Assembly (NCBI RefSeq): GCF_002305875.1
Contig: NZ_CP022098.1
Coordinates: forward strand, 10,230,001 to 10,294,000
Source of the DNA: Cystobacter fuscus
Lineage (GTDB): Bacteria > Myxococcota > Myxococcia > Myxococcales > Myxococcaceae
Direction: 5' to 3'
DNA: 64,000 nucleotides
Position 1 is the stretch's first letter. Each line of letters starts with the position of its first letter. Both the position numbers and the translations under genes were made by a program. This document shows positions 8,192 to 17,589 of the stretch, in pieces. A model generated the notes under the pieces. The model did not search any database. It had not been told where the DNA came from and was given only the letters and a program-made list of their open reading frames with translations.

Positions 8192-9574
8192 CTACGGAGT
8201 CTCGAAAGCTCCCAGGTCGGGCGCCGAACCGTTGTAGGGCAGACCGACGTTGACCCCAGCGTTGACGAGGGCACTCGTCGATTTGAGGCGGAACAGGGTC
8301 GTGGCTGGCAGGCTCCCGTCCGGGTTGCGGGCGGCGGTCGCCAGGTTGGTGTCCAGGCTTTGGAAGTCGGCCGACGACGCCGAGAAGCCAGAGTTCCAGG
8401 AGTTCTTCTGCTCGGTGGAATTGGCGATGCTGTTCGAGGCACCGAGCGAGATGTTGTTCTTCAGGATGTGCTTCTGACCCGAGTTCACCGGGTTTCCGAG
8501 CCCGAAGTTGGTGCCGTTCTTGTAGGCGATCGAGTTGTAGATGATCACCCCACCGGTATTGTTGTTCTGGTCGAAACCCTTTTTCGGATGGCCGAAAGCC
8601 ACGCAGTTGGTCAATTGGTGATTGGCCTGCGCGTAGTTGCCACCGATCTTGAAGCCGTTACCGTTGCCGGTGAAGCCGCCGTAACCCCAGACGTCCACCC
8701 CATTGCGGAAGGCCCAGGAGTCCTTGAAGACAACCGTCTCGGGACTATCGAAGGCGTCGTAGCCGTCATCGGAGTTTTCCCAGGCCCGGCAACCGATGAA
8801 GACGTTACCGGGACCCATGGTTTGTTTGGGTCCGAAGCCATCGGCCATGCTGCCGAGCTTCTTCGGGTCGTAGTTCCGGAAGGCATCACAGTTGATCACC
8901 GTGGTATGATTGCCCCCCTTGTTGATCTCCAGGCCGGTGTTGCGGTTTTCATAGAAACGGCAATTCTCGAAAGTGTTGTAGGAACCAGTGACGTAGGCGC
9001 CCTGGTAGCCGGCCCGGGTAATATCAATCCCCTTGAAGGTCCAATAGCTACCGGTCACGTGGAAGCCGAAGGAGTCCTGAACCCAGGCCTGCTCGGGGAA
9101 GGAGAAGTCGAATACGGCCCTGGCGTTGTTGTAGGACGAAATGGTTATCCGTTTGTCGGATTGGCCGGATTTGGTGAAACCAATCGTGTTCTTCTCCCCA
9201 GAGGTATAGGGGATCGCGTACGTCCCGCCCTGAAGCAAGATGGTGTCCCCCGCCACGACCGCGGCGAGAGCGGTCTTGAAATCCCAGGCGCTGTCGAAAC
9301 CAGCGCCGGTATTGGTCGACTTTCCGGTGGGCGAGACATAATAGGTCCTGGCTGCGGCAGCGGTGGCTGTCGGCGCTGGGGTAGCATCCCGTCTATCGAC
9401 GTTGATACCCAGGCGCTCCGCGCCGCCCGCCGGAGGTTCCGCCGAAGCCGTCGGCTCGTCGAGCGAGAGCGTCTCGGGCTCCTCCGACCCCTCCGGCCCA
9501 CATCCCCCGAGCGAACATCCCGCGAGGACCAGGGAGAGCAGCGTGTAGCGCACGGATCTATTACGCATGATCAT
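8192..9574 (-). CDS. PL9-type pectate lyase lipoprotein (right-handed beta-helix)
   Basis: 460 residues from ATG 9574; an in-frame ATG at 9568 is equally close to the AGGAG site and cannot be excluded. The signal peptide ends in a lipobox (LSLVLAGC). A Ser/Pro/Ala linker follows, then a parallel beta-helix (about 95-455) opening with YYVSPTGKSTNTGAG. The conserved PL9 stretch MADGFGPKQTMGPGNVFIGC and then WENSDDGYDAFDS carries the Asp residues that bind calcium, and NGFKIGGNYA follows. PL9 enzymes cleave polygalacturonate by beta-elimination. As a lipoprotein it would be tethered to the envelope. Together with the GH43 and pectinacetylesterase-like genes it points to growth on pectic polymers. 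Confidence 0.85.
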   Translation of the reverse strand: MIMRNRSVRYTLLSLVLAGCSLGGCGPEGSEEPETLSLDEPTASAEPPAGGAERLGINVDRRDATPAPTATAAAARTYYVSPTGKSTNTGAGFDSAWDFKTALAAVVAGDTILLQGGTYAIPYTSGEKNTIGFTKSGQSDKRITISSYNNARAVFDFSFPEQAWVQDSFGFHVTGSYWTFKGIDITRAGYQGAYVTGSYNTFENCRFYENRNTGLEINKGGNHTTVINCDAFRNYDPKKLGSMADGFGPKQTMGPGNVFIGCRAWENSDDGYDAFDSPETVVFKDSWAFRNGVDVWGYGGFTGNGNGFKIGGNYAQANHQLTNCVAFGHPKKGFDQNNNTGGVIIYNSIAYKNGTNFGLGNPVNSGQKHILKNNISLGASNSIANSTEQKNSWNSGFSASSADFQSLDTNLATAARNPDGSLPATTLFRLKSTSALVNAGVNVGLPYNGSAPDLGAFETP

Positions 9575-9845
9575 GAATCTCCTGTTTTCACGGATATTCA
9601 AGCATGTCAGGTCAGTCCGTTCAAGAGCTGTCACGGAAACACCGCACTCCTGTTACATAAGGCTTCAGTGAAGGAGCCATAAGACACGTCTGACGAGGGA
9701 AAGGTATGCGCAGATGTTGCGCCATGACCGACCCGAGGCTCGGTGGGCGGGAAAACTGGAAATCCCCCGCACAGGGTCGACAGTGGACAGCAGGACTCCA
9801 CGAATCCGTCATGCTCCGTCCCGCGTGGACTACCCTGCGGGCGTC

Positions 9846-10748
9846 ATGAACTCATTGCTTCGCTCATCGTTGTCCGCCGCCCTGCTCACCGGGGTGTGCG
9901 CCTGCGTCACCTCCTCGACTTCACGCAAGCCGGTACCCGAAGGCGCGGTCGTCCTGCGGTTCGCGTGGCCGGAGCAACTCTCCGCCAGGGTCACCCACAC
10001 CCTCCTCCTCAGCGGCTCCCAGGGCCAGCGGACCTACTGGTGGTCGATGTTGCCAGGACCCGAAGAGGGACAGCGGCGGCTGCTCGTTCGAGAGGAGGCC
10101 GGTACCTCCCAGTCCGTGCTCTCCACGATGGCGGACCCCGAGAGTTCGATCATCTTCGACGCCCAGGGCGACTTCGTGAGCTACGAGGCGCACGAGGATT
10201 CGGACTCCATGGGCTTGCTGAACGCATTGCCGCTCAGTGCCGAGCAGGCCGCCGAGGTTCGCGAGCGGATGGATGCGGCGCGGGAGGACGTGGCCCGGGA
10301 GCGCTGGATGCAGCGCGTGGGGCGCTGGCGCGACGTCATGTTGGTGCCGGGAGAGACGGTGCGGACCAGGACTCGGATGTGGGTGGGGCAGAACGCCTTC
10401 GAGCGGGAGGAGATGGAAGCCGAGGAGCGCACCACGATCGAGACAGGAGTCGCGTGCTCGCTGGACGACACGGAGAAGCACTGTGTGCGGGTGCGCACGG
10501 TGACCGAGCCCCTCCAGCCATACCGGGCGTCTGATCCATGCGCGCGAGCCCGGGCCACCAAGCGCTTCGAACTCGTGACGGATCCGCGGACACTCCTGCC
10601 CTACCTGACGCGCTCGCTGAGCGAGTACCAGATGGACTGGTGCCGCGATGATGGGACGGTGCATACCCGGGAGATGCAGCAGGGCGAGGAGTTCATCTTC
10701 ACCTACGGAGTGGAGCCCGTCCCCCAAGGCACCTACTCACGGCGGTGA
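9846..10748 (+). CDS. Lipoprotein of unknown function (intact paralogue of the stump at 2.7 kb)
   Basis: 300 residues from ATG 9846, chosen because it opens a lipoprotein signal peptide (MNSLLRSSLSAALLTGVC). The mature part has short beta-rich segments (VLRFAWPEQLSARVTHTLLL, YWWSMLPG) and a helix at about 120-160. There are paired cysteines near 205-215 and 230-260 and a C-terminus ending QQGEEFIFTYGVEPV. The last element is shared with the remnant at 2711-2851, so this gene belongs to a small lineage-specific family. No enzymatic motif is visible. It stands alone, with a 270-bp spacer from the divergent pectate lyase gene. Confidence 0.75.
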   Translation: MNSLLRSSLSAALLTGVCACVTSSTSRKPVPEGAVVLRFAWPEQLSARVTHTLLLSGSQGQRTYWWSMLPGPEEGQRRLLVREEAGTSQSVLSTMADPESSIIFDAQGDFVSYEAHEDSDSMGLLNALPLSAEQAAEVRERMDAAREDVARERWMQRVGRWRDVMLVPGETVRTRTRMWVGQNAFEREEMEAEERTTIETGVACSLDDTEKHCVRVRTVTEPLQPYRASDPCARARATKRFELVTDPRTLLPYLTRSLSEYQMDWCRDDGTVHTREMQQGEEFIFTYGVEPVPQGTYSRR

Positions 10749-10864
10749 GGGGCTCGGCTCGCGAGCCCGGCGGCCTTCTTCTTCGAGCGGAAGCAAGCCG
10801 GGCAGGTGTTCGCCCAACCCGGGGAGCCATCGCCTGGCACCAAGATCTGGCCTTCCCAAGGCAC
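10733..10864 (-). CDS. Possible small CxxC peptide or gene remnant
   Basis: Minus frame of 43 codons from a GTG at 10864, or an open frame reaching further upstream. It reads QILVPGDGSPGWANTCPACF, followed by three lysines and AAGLASR. This is protein-like, with a CxxC pair and GC-rich third positions, in a place where the plus strand has no gene. It overlaps the last 16 bp of the converging lipoprotein gene. No convincing ribosome site was found, so it may be the tail of a lost zinc-binding protein rather than a live gene. Confidence 0.3.
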   Translation of the reverse strand: MPWEGQILVPGDGSPGWANTCPACFRSKKKAAGLASRAPHRRE

Positions 10865-10934
10865 TGACCGGCGAACGAGGCGCGTGCATAGCGTGAAGGC
10901 GGAGAGGCACCGTGCCCTCCAGGAGTGCCCCGCC

Positions 10935-11744
10935 ATGTCCTCGCCCGAACCCGTGGCCGTCATCCTGTCGCGTGGGGAACTCGATGCGGTCCTGTTCGAC
11001 TTGGATGGAGTGGTGACCCGGACCGCCCGGGTGCATGCCGCCGCGTGGAAGCGGCTGTTCGACGCGTACCTCCGCGAGCATTCAACGGACCCGGACCGGG
11101 ACTTCCAGCCCTTCACGCAGGAGGACTATCGGCGGTACGTGGATGGCCGTCCCCGGCTGGAAGGCATCCGCTGCTTCCTGGCGAGCCGGGGCCTGTCCCT
11201 CCCCGAGGGCGCCCCCGACGATGGTCCGGACGCGGAAACAGTCCACGGGCTGGGAGCGCGCAAGAACGCCTGGTTCCTCGAGGAGCTGGAGCAGCGAGGC
11301 GTGGAAGTGGATCCGGCGGCGGTGGCGCTGCTGGAGCAGGTGCGAGCGGCGGGCCTGCGCACAGCGGTGGTGACCTCCAGCCGCAACGGCGCGGCGGTGC
11401 TGCGGCTGGGAGGCTTGGAGCACCTGTTCGACGCCCGCGTGGATGGAGTGGAGGCTGGGAAGCTGGGCCTCGCGGGCAAGCCCGCCCCCGACACGTTCCT
11501 CGAGGGCGCACGGCGTCTGGGGTCGGAGCCTGCTCGCACCGCGGTGTTCGAGGACGCCCAGGCGGGAGTGCGGGCGGGGCACCTCGGAGGCTTCGCGCTC
11601 GTCATCGGGGTCCGCCGCTCGGGAGAGACGGGCGCCCTGCTGCGGGCTGGCGCGGACGTGGAGGTGGAGGAGCTGTCCGCCGTGCGCGTGGAGGGGGCAG
11701 CACCTCCGCGTCCGGAGTTCCACGCCGAGGGAGCGATGCCATGA
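10935..11744 (+). CDS. pgmB: Beta-phosphoglucomutase (HAD family)
   Basis: 269 residues; the ATG at 10935 has AGGAG nine bases upstream. HAD motif I is AVLFDLDGVV with the nucleophile and general acid at Asp22 and Asp24. Motif II is VVTSSRNG, the Lys motif is GKPAPDTF and motif IV is VFEDAQAG. The cap domain contains the GRPR-EGI region typical of beta-PGM. It isomerises beta-glucose 1-phosphate to glucose 6-phosphate. The following GH65 gene overlaps its stop (ATGA), the usual pairing in which the phosphorylase makes beta-glucose 1-phosphate from a disaccharide and this enzyme channels it to glycolysis. Confidence 0.9.
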   Translation: MSSPEPVAVILSRGELDAVLFDLDGVVTRTARVHAAAWKRLFDAYLREHSTDPDRDFQPFTQEDYRRYVDGRPRLEGIRCFLASRGLSLPEGAPDDGPDAETVHGLGARKNAWFLEELEQRGVEVDPAAVALLEQVRAAGLRTAVVTSSRNGAAVLRLGGLEHLFDARVDGVEAGKLGLAGKPAPDTFLEGARRLGSEPARTAVFEDAQAGVRAGHLGGFALVIGVRRSGETGALLRAGADVEVEELSAVRVEGAAPPRPEFHAEGAMP

Positions 11745-14152
11745 GTCGGGAACAATGGCTGTTCACCTATGACGGCTTCGAGCCCGCGAGGGAAGGACTG
11801 CGCGAGGCGCTCTGCTCGCTGGGCAATGGCTACTTCGCCACGCGCGGGGCCGCGCCCGAGGCCCACGCGGATGAGACGCACTACCCGGGGACGTACCTCG
11901 CGGGCGGCTACAACCGGTTGAAGACGGACCTGGCCGGGCGGGTAGTGGAGAACGAGGACCTCGTCAACATGCCCAACTGGCTGCCCCTGACCTTCCGGCT
12001 CGAGGGCGGCGACTGGTTCGACGTGCGTGCCGTCACCCCGCTGGAATACCGGCAGGTGCTGGACCTGGAGCGGGGGCTGCTGCTGCGCACGGTGCGCTTC
12101 GAGGACGCGGCGGGCCGCAGGACGCGCCTGGAGCAACGCCGGTTCGTGCACATGGGCGACAAGCACCTGGCGGGACAGGAGCTGGTGCTCGTGCCGGAGA
12201 ACTGGAGCGGGCGCGTCCAGGTGCGCTCGGCGCTGGATGGGCGGGTGGTGAACGCGGGCGTGGCCCGCTACCGGCAGCTCAATGGCCAGCACCTGCGACT
12301 GCTCGTGGCCGAGGAGGTGGATCCGGAGACGCTGCTGCTGGAGGTCGAGACGGTGCAGTCACGCCTGGAGGTGGCGGAGGCGGCGCGCACCCGGCTGTTC
12401 GTGGAGGATCACCCGGCGGCGCTCCTGAAGACGCTCCTCCAGGAGGAGGGATTCCTCGCGCACGAGTTCACCCTGACGCTGGCCGAGGGTCAGCGCCTCA
12501 CGGTGGAGAAGGTGGTGGCGCTGTACTCGTCCAAGGATCCCGCCGTGTCCGAGGCGGCGATGGAGGCGCGGGACGCGCTGAAGACGGCACCCGGGCGCTT
12601 CGAGGAGCTGGTGGCCACACACGTCCAGGCATGGTCGCACCTGTGGCGCCGGGTGGACATCGAGCTGGAGCTGGACGGGGAGGACGAGCCCCAGCGCGTG
12701 CTGCGCCTGCACATCTTCCACCTGTTGCAGACGGTGTCCCCACACAGCATCGACCAGGACGTGGGCGTGCCCGCGCGCGGCTGGCACGGCGAGGCCTACC
12801 GGGGGCACATCTTCTGGGACGAGCTGTTCATCTTCCCCTTCCTCAACCTGCGGCTGCCCTTCCTCACCCGCGCCATCCTGCGCTACCGCTACCGGCGGCT
12901 GGGGCGGGCGCGCCAGGCGGCACGCGAGGCGGGCTTCCAGGGCGCGATGTTCCCCTGGCAGAGCGGCAGCAACGGCCGCGAGGAGAGCCAGCGGCTGCAC
13001 CTCAATCCCCGCTCGGGGCGGTGGGTGGAGGACGTGACGTGGCTGCAACGGCACATCAACGCGGCCGTCGCCTACAATGTCTGGCAATACCATCGGGCCA
13101 CGGCCGACTCGGAGTTCCTCTACTACTACGGGGCCGAGATGATGCTGGAGCTGGCGCGCTTCTGGGCGAGCCTGGCCCAGTGGAATCCCGTGCTCGGGCG
13201 CTACGAAATCAAGGACGTGATGGGGCCGGACGAATACCACACGGGCTACCCGGACCGGCCCGCGCCCGGGCTGGACAACAACGCCTATACCAACCTCATG
13301 GCGGTGTGGGTGTTGAGCAAGGCGTTGGAGACCCTCCACCTGCTGCCGCGCGAGCGCCGCGCGGAGCTCCTCGAGTTCTTGCGGCTGGAGCACTCGGAGC
13401 TCAAGCGCTGGGACGACGTGAGCCGGAAGATGCGGCTGGTGTTCCACCAGGACGGGGTGCTCAGCCAGTTCGAGGGCTACGAGCGCCTCCAGGAGTTCGA
13501 CTGGAAGACGTACCGCGCGCGCTACCCGGACATCCATCGGTTGGATCGCATCCTGGAGGCCGAGGGGGACTCGCCCAACCGCTACAAGCTGTCGAAGCAG
13601 GCGGACGTGCTGATGCTCTTCTATCTCTTCTCGGCCGACGAGCTGCGCGAGCTCTTCGAGCGGCTCGGCTACCCGTTCGAGCCGGAGATGATCCCGCGCA
13701 CCGTGGATTATTACCTGCAACGCACCTCCCACGGCTCGACGCTCAGCGGGGTGGTGCACTCGTGGGTGCTGGCGCGCAGTGACCGGGAGGCCTCGTGGAG
13801 GCTCTTCAACGAGGCCCTGCGCAGCGACATCTCGGACGTGCAGGGCGGGACGACGCCCGAGGGCATCCACCTGGGCGCCATGGCGGGCACGGTGGACCTG
13901 CTACAGCGCGCGTACACGGGCCTCGAGGTCCGGGCGGGTGTGTTGCACTTCAATCCCCACCTGCCCCAGGAGTTGAAGCGGCTGAAGTTCTCGCTGCGCT
14001 ATCACAAGCATTGGGTGGAGGTGGAGCTCACTCCGACCGTGCTGCGGCTCACCGGCCTGTGGAGCCCCCTGGAGCAGCCGCTGGAGGTCTGTGTGCGGGG
14101 CGAGTGTCTGCGGCTCCAGTCCTGCGAGACCCAGGAGCTGCGCATCGCCTGA
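11741..14152 (+). CDS. GH65 disaccharide phosphorylase (maltose/trehalose/kojibiose type)
   Basis: 803 residues, translationally coupled to pgmB by an ATGA overlap. It has the N-terminal beta-sandwich (FTYDGFEPAREGLREALCSL, then GNGYFATRGA), and a helical linker. The (alpha/alpha)6 barrel contains GWHGEAYRGHIFWDELFIFP and the catalytic acid Glu498 in VMGPDEYHTG. The phosphate-site region is TLSGVVHSWV, and a small C-terminal beta domain ends the protein. Length and motifs fit inverting GH65 phosphorylases. Maltose, trehalose, kojibiose and nigerose enzymes cannot be told apart from the motifs visible here. The coupled beta-PGM supports phosphorolysis rather than hydrolysis. Likely cytoplasmic, since no signal peptide is present. 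Confidence 0.88.
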   Translation: MSREQWLFTYDGFEPAREGLREALCSLGNGYFATRGAAPEAHADETHYPGTYLAGGYNRLKTDLAGRVVENEDLVNMPNWLPLTFRLEGGDWFDVRAVTPLEYRQVLDLERGLLLRTVRFEDAAGRRTRLEQRRFVHMGDKHLAGQELVLVPENWSGRVQVRSALDGRVVNAGVARYRQLNGQHLRLLVAEEVDPETLLLEVETVQSRLEVAEAARTRLFVEDHPAALLKTLLQEEGFLAHEFTLTLAEGQRLTVEKVVALYSSKDPAVSEAAMEARDALKTAPGRFEELVATHVQAWSHLWRRVDIELELDGEDEPQRVLRLHIFHLLQTVSPHSIDQDVGVPARGWHGEAYRGHIFWDELFIFPFLNLRLPFLTRAILRYRYRRLGRARQAAREAGFQGAMFPWQSGSNGREESQRLHLNPRSGRWVEDVTWLQRHINAAVAYNVWQYHRATADSEFLYYYGAEMMLELARFWASLAQWNPVLGRYEIKDVMGPDEYHTGYPDRPAPGLDNNAYTNLMAVWVLSKALETLHLLPRERRAELLEFLRLEHSELKRWDDVSRKMRLVFHQDGVLSQFEGYERLQEFDWKTYRARYPDIHRLDRILEAEGDSPNRYKLSKQADVLMLFYLFSADELRELFERLGYPFEPEMIPRTVDYYLQRTSHGSTLSGVVHSWVLARSDREASWRLFNEALRSDISDVQGGTTPEGIHLGAMAGTVDLLQRAYTGLEVRAGVLHFNPHLPQELKRLKFSLRYHKHWVEVELTPTVLRLTGLWSPLEQPLEVCVRGECLRLQSCETQELRIA

Positions 14153-14246
14153 GCGAAACGGTAGGCAAGCCAGCGAGCGCGGCCAACCCCAGACTTGGCG
14201 ATTGGATGCTCCATGAGCAGCTTGCGCCCACGGAGGGGAAGGCATC

Positions 14247-15560
14247 ATGGGGCGATGGCACGGGGCATGGGCGCTGGGCATCTGTCTGGCGTTGATCGGG
14301 TGTGGTTCCTCCACTCCACCTCCGTCCCCGGAGACGCCAGGAAATGGCGAGCGGACAGGCCCCCCGCCTGGCACGGGCCCGGGCACACCGTCTCCCACGC
14401 CCGATGGCTCCACGCCCCCCGACGGAGGCGGCGCCCCGCCGGATGCGGGAAGCCCTGCCCCGACGGATGGCGGCACTCCCGCTCCAGATGGAGGCACGCC
14501 TCCTGGAGACGGCGGCACGCCGTCACCCCTGGAGGCCGAGCCTTCACTGCCGCCGCGGGCCTGCATCCCGTGGACGTACACCACGCCTCCGGTGCGGGCG
14601 ACGGCCTGCGAGGTGTCCTCCGAGTTCGCGGATGGCACCACCCAACGCGCCCGGTATGACGCCGACAGCCGTCCGCTGGAGCTGCGCACCTCTACCGCCA
14701 CGGGAGCGCTCGCCTCGGTGGAGACCCACACCTGGCGGAACGGGCTCGAGCTGCTCCGCCGGGTGGACTACCCGGATGGGCGGTTCGAGCAGACGGAGTG
14801 GACCTACGACACGCAGCGCCGGCTCCTGCGGCGGGTCATGACGGGATGGAACTGGTACGGCACGAACTCGGTCGACATCACCTATGACACCCAGGGCCGC
14901 ATCTCCCAGGTGGTCGGCCACTACAACACCCTGGTCATCACGAGCCACTACACGTACGACGCGGCGGGCCGGCTGATCTCCATCGACAGCGACGAGCGCT
15001 GCGGCGGGGATGAAACCCGATGCGCGACCTTCTCCTACTGGCCCAATGGCCAGCTCAAACGCCATGACTGGTCGACGGCGGGATACGCCACCTACTTCGA
15101 TGAGTACGACGAGGCCGGCCGGCTCATCCACTCCGTCTCGGAGTTGAGCGCTGGCGGGAGCGACTCCACGCTGGCCTACGACTCGTCAGGCCGCCTCATC
15201 CGCGTGAGGAAGGTCTCCAGCACGTTCACCACCTCGAGCGAGTCCCTCACCACCACCGTCCACGATCCGGCGGGCTGGCGCGAGCGGTTCGCGGAGGATG
15301 TCTTCCATCGCGGTGACTGCCAGATCGGTGCCTGCGAGGACTACTGGACCCACCAACGCGTCACCCGCCGCACCACCCTCATCTGTGGCACCCCGATCGT
15401 CGCGCTCGACGAGTGGGACAGCAACGAGGACGGAGCGGTGGATGCCCGGCGCACGCACGTCCGGGACGCCACGGGCCGGCTGGTGCACGAGGAGTACTCG
15501 GGCACGCCGGGCCTGGATGCGGGGCCCGTGCGCCGCGACTTCCGCTACGAATGTCCCTGA
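14247..15560 (+). CDS. YD/RHS-repeat lipoprotein
   Basis: 437 residues with GGAGGGG before the ATG. The signal peptide ends in a lipobox (ICLALIGC). A Pro/Gly/Thr-rich tether of about 75 residues follows, with repeated DGGTP units. About 300 residues of YD-type repeats come next: YDADSRPLELR, YDTQRRLLRR, YDTQGRISQV, YDAAGRLISI, YDEAGRLIHS and YDSSGRLIRV. Unlike full RHS toxins it has no DPxGL core closing sequence and no toxin tip, so a surface or periplasmic binding role is more likely than an effector role. It converges with the beta-helix gene, leaving 13 bp between stops. No partner gene indicates its target. Confidence 0.8.
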   Translation: MGRWHGAWALGICLALIGCGSSTPPPSPETPGNGERTGPPPGTGPGTPSPTPDGSTPPDGGGAPPDAGSPAPTDGGTPAPDGGTPPGDGGTPSPLEAEPSLPPRACIPWTYTTPPVRATACEVSSEFADGTTQRARYDADSRPLELRTSTATGALASVETHTWRNGLELLRRVDYPDGRFEQTEWTYDTQRRLLRRVMTGWNWYGTNSVDITYDTQGRISQVVGHYNTLVITSHYTYDAAGRLISIDSDERCGGDETRCATFSYWPNGQLKRHDWSTAGYATYFDEYDEAGRLIHSVSELSAGGSDSTLAYDSSGRLIRVRKVSSTFTTSSESLTTTVHDPAGWRERFAEDVFHRGDCQIGACEDYWTHQRVTRRTTLICGTPIVALDEWDSNEDGAVDARRTHVRDATGRLVHEEYSGTPGLDAGPVRRDFRYECP

Positions 15561-15573
15561 GCCCCGGGGGGCG

Positions 15574-17409
15574 TCAACGGTTCACGTTGGCGTTGTACAG
15601 ATTGCCGCCCCCCGTGCGGACATCGTCGTGCGCTGTCGTCCCCACCGCCGCGCTCGTGGCGTACACGACGTAGCCCGGCGAGTCGTCCAGATCGACGACG
15701 TTGCCGGAGAAGGCGTTGTTCTCGCCCGTCGCGTACCCGGTGCCATGCGTGCGCACCTGGAAGGCATCCAGGACCTTGGCATTGCCCTGACGGAAGCCCC
15801 GGTTGTCGCGCACGACGGTGTTGACGCCCTTGACGTCCACGAAGCTGTCCGCGCTGTTGTCGCCGGAGATGCCCGCGCCCTGGAAGGTGCAGCCCTCCAC
15901 GAGCGTGCCATCGGCGCCTTCCTTGATGTCGATGTGCTCCGCGGTGATGCCTCCGGCGAACTCCACGGAGCGGATGACATTGCCGATGACGACATGCTCG
16001 TACGAGGAGCTGGCGTCGGAGCCGACATAGGCGCCTTCGCCATATCCGGGCTGGTACTTGCCCGTGTCGTGGATTCGCGAGGACTCGAGCGTGTTGTAGG
16101 AGCTGCCATCCCGGAAGTGGACGCCTTCGTCCCCGATCGTGTGCACCTCGAGCCCGTGGAGCAGGTTGCGGTTGCCGTTGTCGATGATGATGCCCTTCTG
16201 CGCGGTGGTGACGCGCAGGTCGCGGATCTGCCAGTAGTCCCCCGTCAGGTGCAGGCCGTAGGAGCCATCGTTGACCGCGGTGCCCTGGAGGGTGGCCGGC
16301 TGGCTGGGATCACAGCTGCGCAGGACGATGGGCTGGGCGGACGTCCCGCTCTGGCCCGAGTAGAACAGGCCCTGTCCCCCCGGATCTCCGCTGTTCTTCC
16401 GATCGCCCGTATAGGTTCCCGGAGCGAGCAGCAGGACGGACCCCGGAGCCGCGGTCTTCAGGGCCGCTTGAATCCGGGCCGTCGAGTCCAGGGCGTTCGC
16501 GCACGAGGACGTGCCGCCGCTCGAGGTCGTCACGGTGACGGGTGCGCTGCTGGCCGAGGTATTGCCCGCCGCGTCCTGGGCCTGGAGGAAATAGGTGTAG
16601 GAGGTCGAGGCGGCGAGGCCCGTGTCACTCGTCGAGGTGCCCGTGACGTTCTTCAGGAACGCGTTGTTCCGGTAGAGGGCGTAGCCGGTGACCCCCACGT
16701 TGTCCGAGGAGGCGCTCCAGCGCAGATCGATCTGACCGCTGGAGACCCCGGTGGCCGTCAGGTTCGCGGGCACCGAGGGCGCCTGGGTGTCCACCGTACC
16801 ACCACCGCTCGGGGTGAGCTCCAGCTGCGGCACGTTCGCGCTGCCTTCACTGCTCACCAGCGTCGTGTACTTGCCCACGGTCTCCTGCAACACGAAGGAC
16901 ACCGTGCCGTCCCCACCCGCCTGCGCGTTCACGTAGGACGTGACGTCGAGTTCGTAATACTTCGCGGTCGTGTTGATCGCCACGTCTGCCACCAGCGCGC
17001 CCACGGCCGGCTTGTTGCTCCAGGTGAGGGAGGACTCCGACCAACCATCCGTTGTCTGGAAGGCCTGGAGCGTCGTGTTCGAGGACGCGCTGCCATGGAC
17101 TCTCAGCCGGGCACTCGAGACCCCGGTGATTCCCGTCAGCTTGAACTTCACATAGGCATACCGGCTCGCGCCCGGATCGTTCTTGATGGCCAGCGAGGTG
17201 CTCGCGCCATAGTTGGAGGCGGCGTTGGATTCATGGACATGGGCGTCCTCCGACGGCGTCAGGGTCGTGAGCGCCCGCCGCGCCGTGTCCAGGGGCTCGG
17301 CCTGCTCCCCGGGCTCCCCGCCGCAGCCCGCGAGCGCCGTGGCCAGTCCCGCGAACAACAGCCACCGCCCGCCACGCCCTCGCGTCTTCCCATGCTGGTC
17401 CCTGTTCAT
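15574..17409 (-). CDS. Multidomain lipoprotein: CBM96/DNRLRE-like domain, FN3, parallel beta-helix
   Basis: 611 residues from the ATG at 17409, which has AAGGGAG six bases upstream. The signal peptide has a lipobox (LATALAGC). Domains in order: a DNRLRE/CBM96-like beta domain (about 45-210; TPSEDAHVHESNAASNYG, YAYVKFKLTGI, WSNKPAVG); an FN3 domain (about 220-310; DTQAPSVPANLTATG, DLRWSASSDNVGVTGY); and a right-handed beta-helix (about 320-611; LLLAPGTYTGD, GLHLTGDYWQIRDLRV, EHIDIKEGADGTLVEGC). This layout is common in secreted myxobacterial polysaccharide lyases or binding proteins, but no catalytic set could be assigned. An AT-richer stretch at 17440-17462 in the 180-bp divergent spacer may hold the promoter. 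Confidence 0.8.
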   Translation of the reverse strand: MNRDQHGKTRGRGGRWLLFAGLATALAGCGGEPGEQAEPLDTARRALTTLTPSEDAHVHESNAASNYGASTSLAIKNDPGASRYAYVKFKLTGITGVSSARLRVHGSASSNTTLQAFQTTDGWSESSLTWSNKPAVGALVADVAINTTAKYYELDVTSYVNAQAGGDGTVSFVLQETVGKYTTLVSSEGSANVPQLELTPSGGGTVDTQAPSVPANLTATGVSSGQIDLRWSASSDNVGVTGYALYRNNAFLKNVTGTSTSDTGLAASTSYTYFLQAQDAAGNTSASSAPVTVTTSSGGTSSCANALDSTARIQAALKTAAPGSVLLLAPGTYTGDRKNSGDPGGQGLFYSGQSGTSAQPIVLRSCDPSQPATLQGTAVNDGSYGLHLTGDYWQIRDLRVTTAQKGIIIDNGNRNLLHGLEVHTIGDEGVHFRDGSSYNTLESSRIHDTGKYQPGYGEGAYVGSDASSSYEHVVIGNVIRSVEFAGGITAEHIDIKEGADGTLVEGCTFQGAGISGDNSADSFVDVKGVNTVVRDNRGFRQGNAKVLDAFQVRTHGTGYATGENNAFSGNVVDLDDSPGYVVYATSAAVGTTAHDDVRTGGGNLYNANVNR

Positions 17410-17589
17410 GAGGCTCCCTTCCTTCGGTTCGAGCAAAAGCAGTTTAAGCCGACTTAAGCCCAAAACCCGATGAAGGGAAGACATGTCCCCGGGTCCTCGA
17501 GGGACTACCTGCGAGAGCCTGCCGGATGACCCACCTGGGAGGACTTCCGGCTCGCCCGGGAGAGCGGGCTCGGCCATACTGCGCCGTGA

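Noticed and set aside
14247-15560. RHS-type toxin
   Set aside because: YD repeats are present, but there is no core-closing motif, no variable toxin tip and no immunity gene, and the protein is a lipoprotein.
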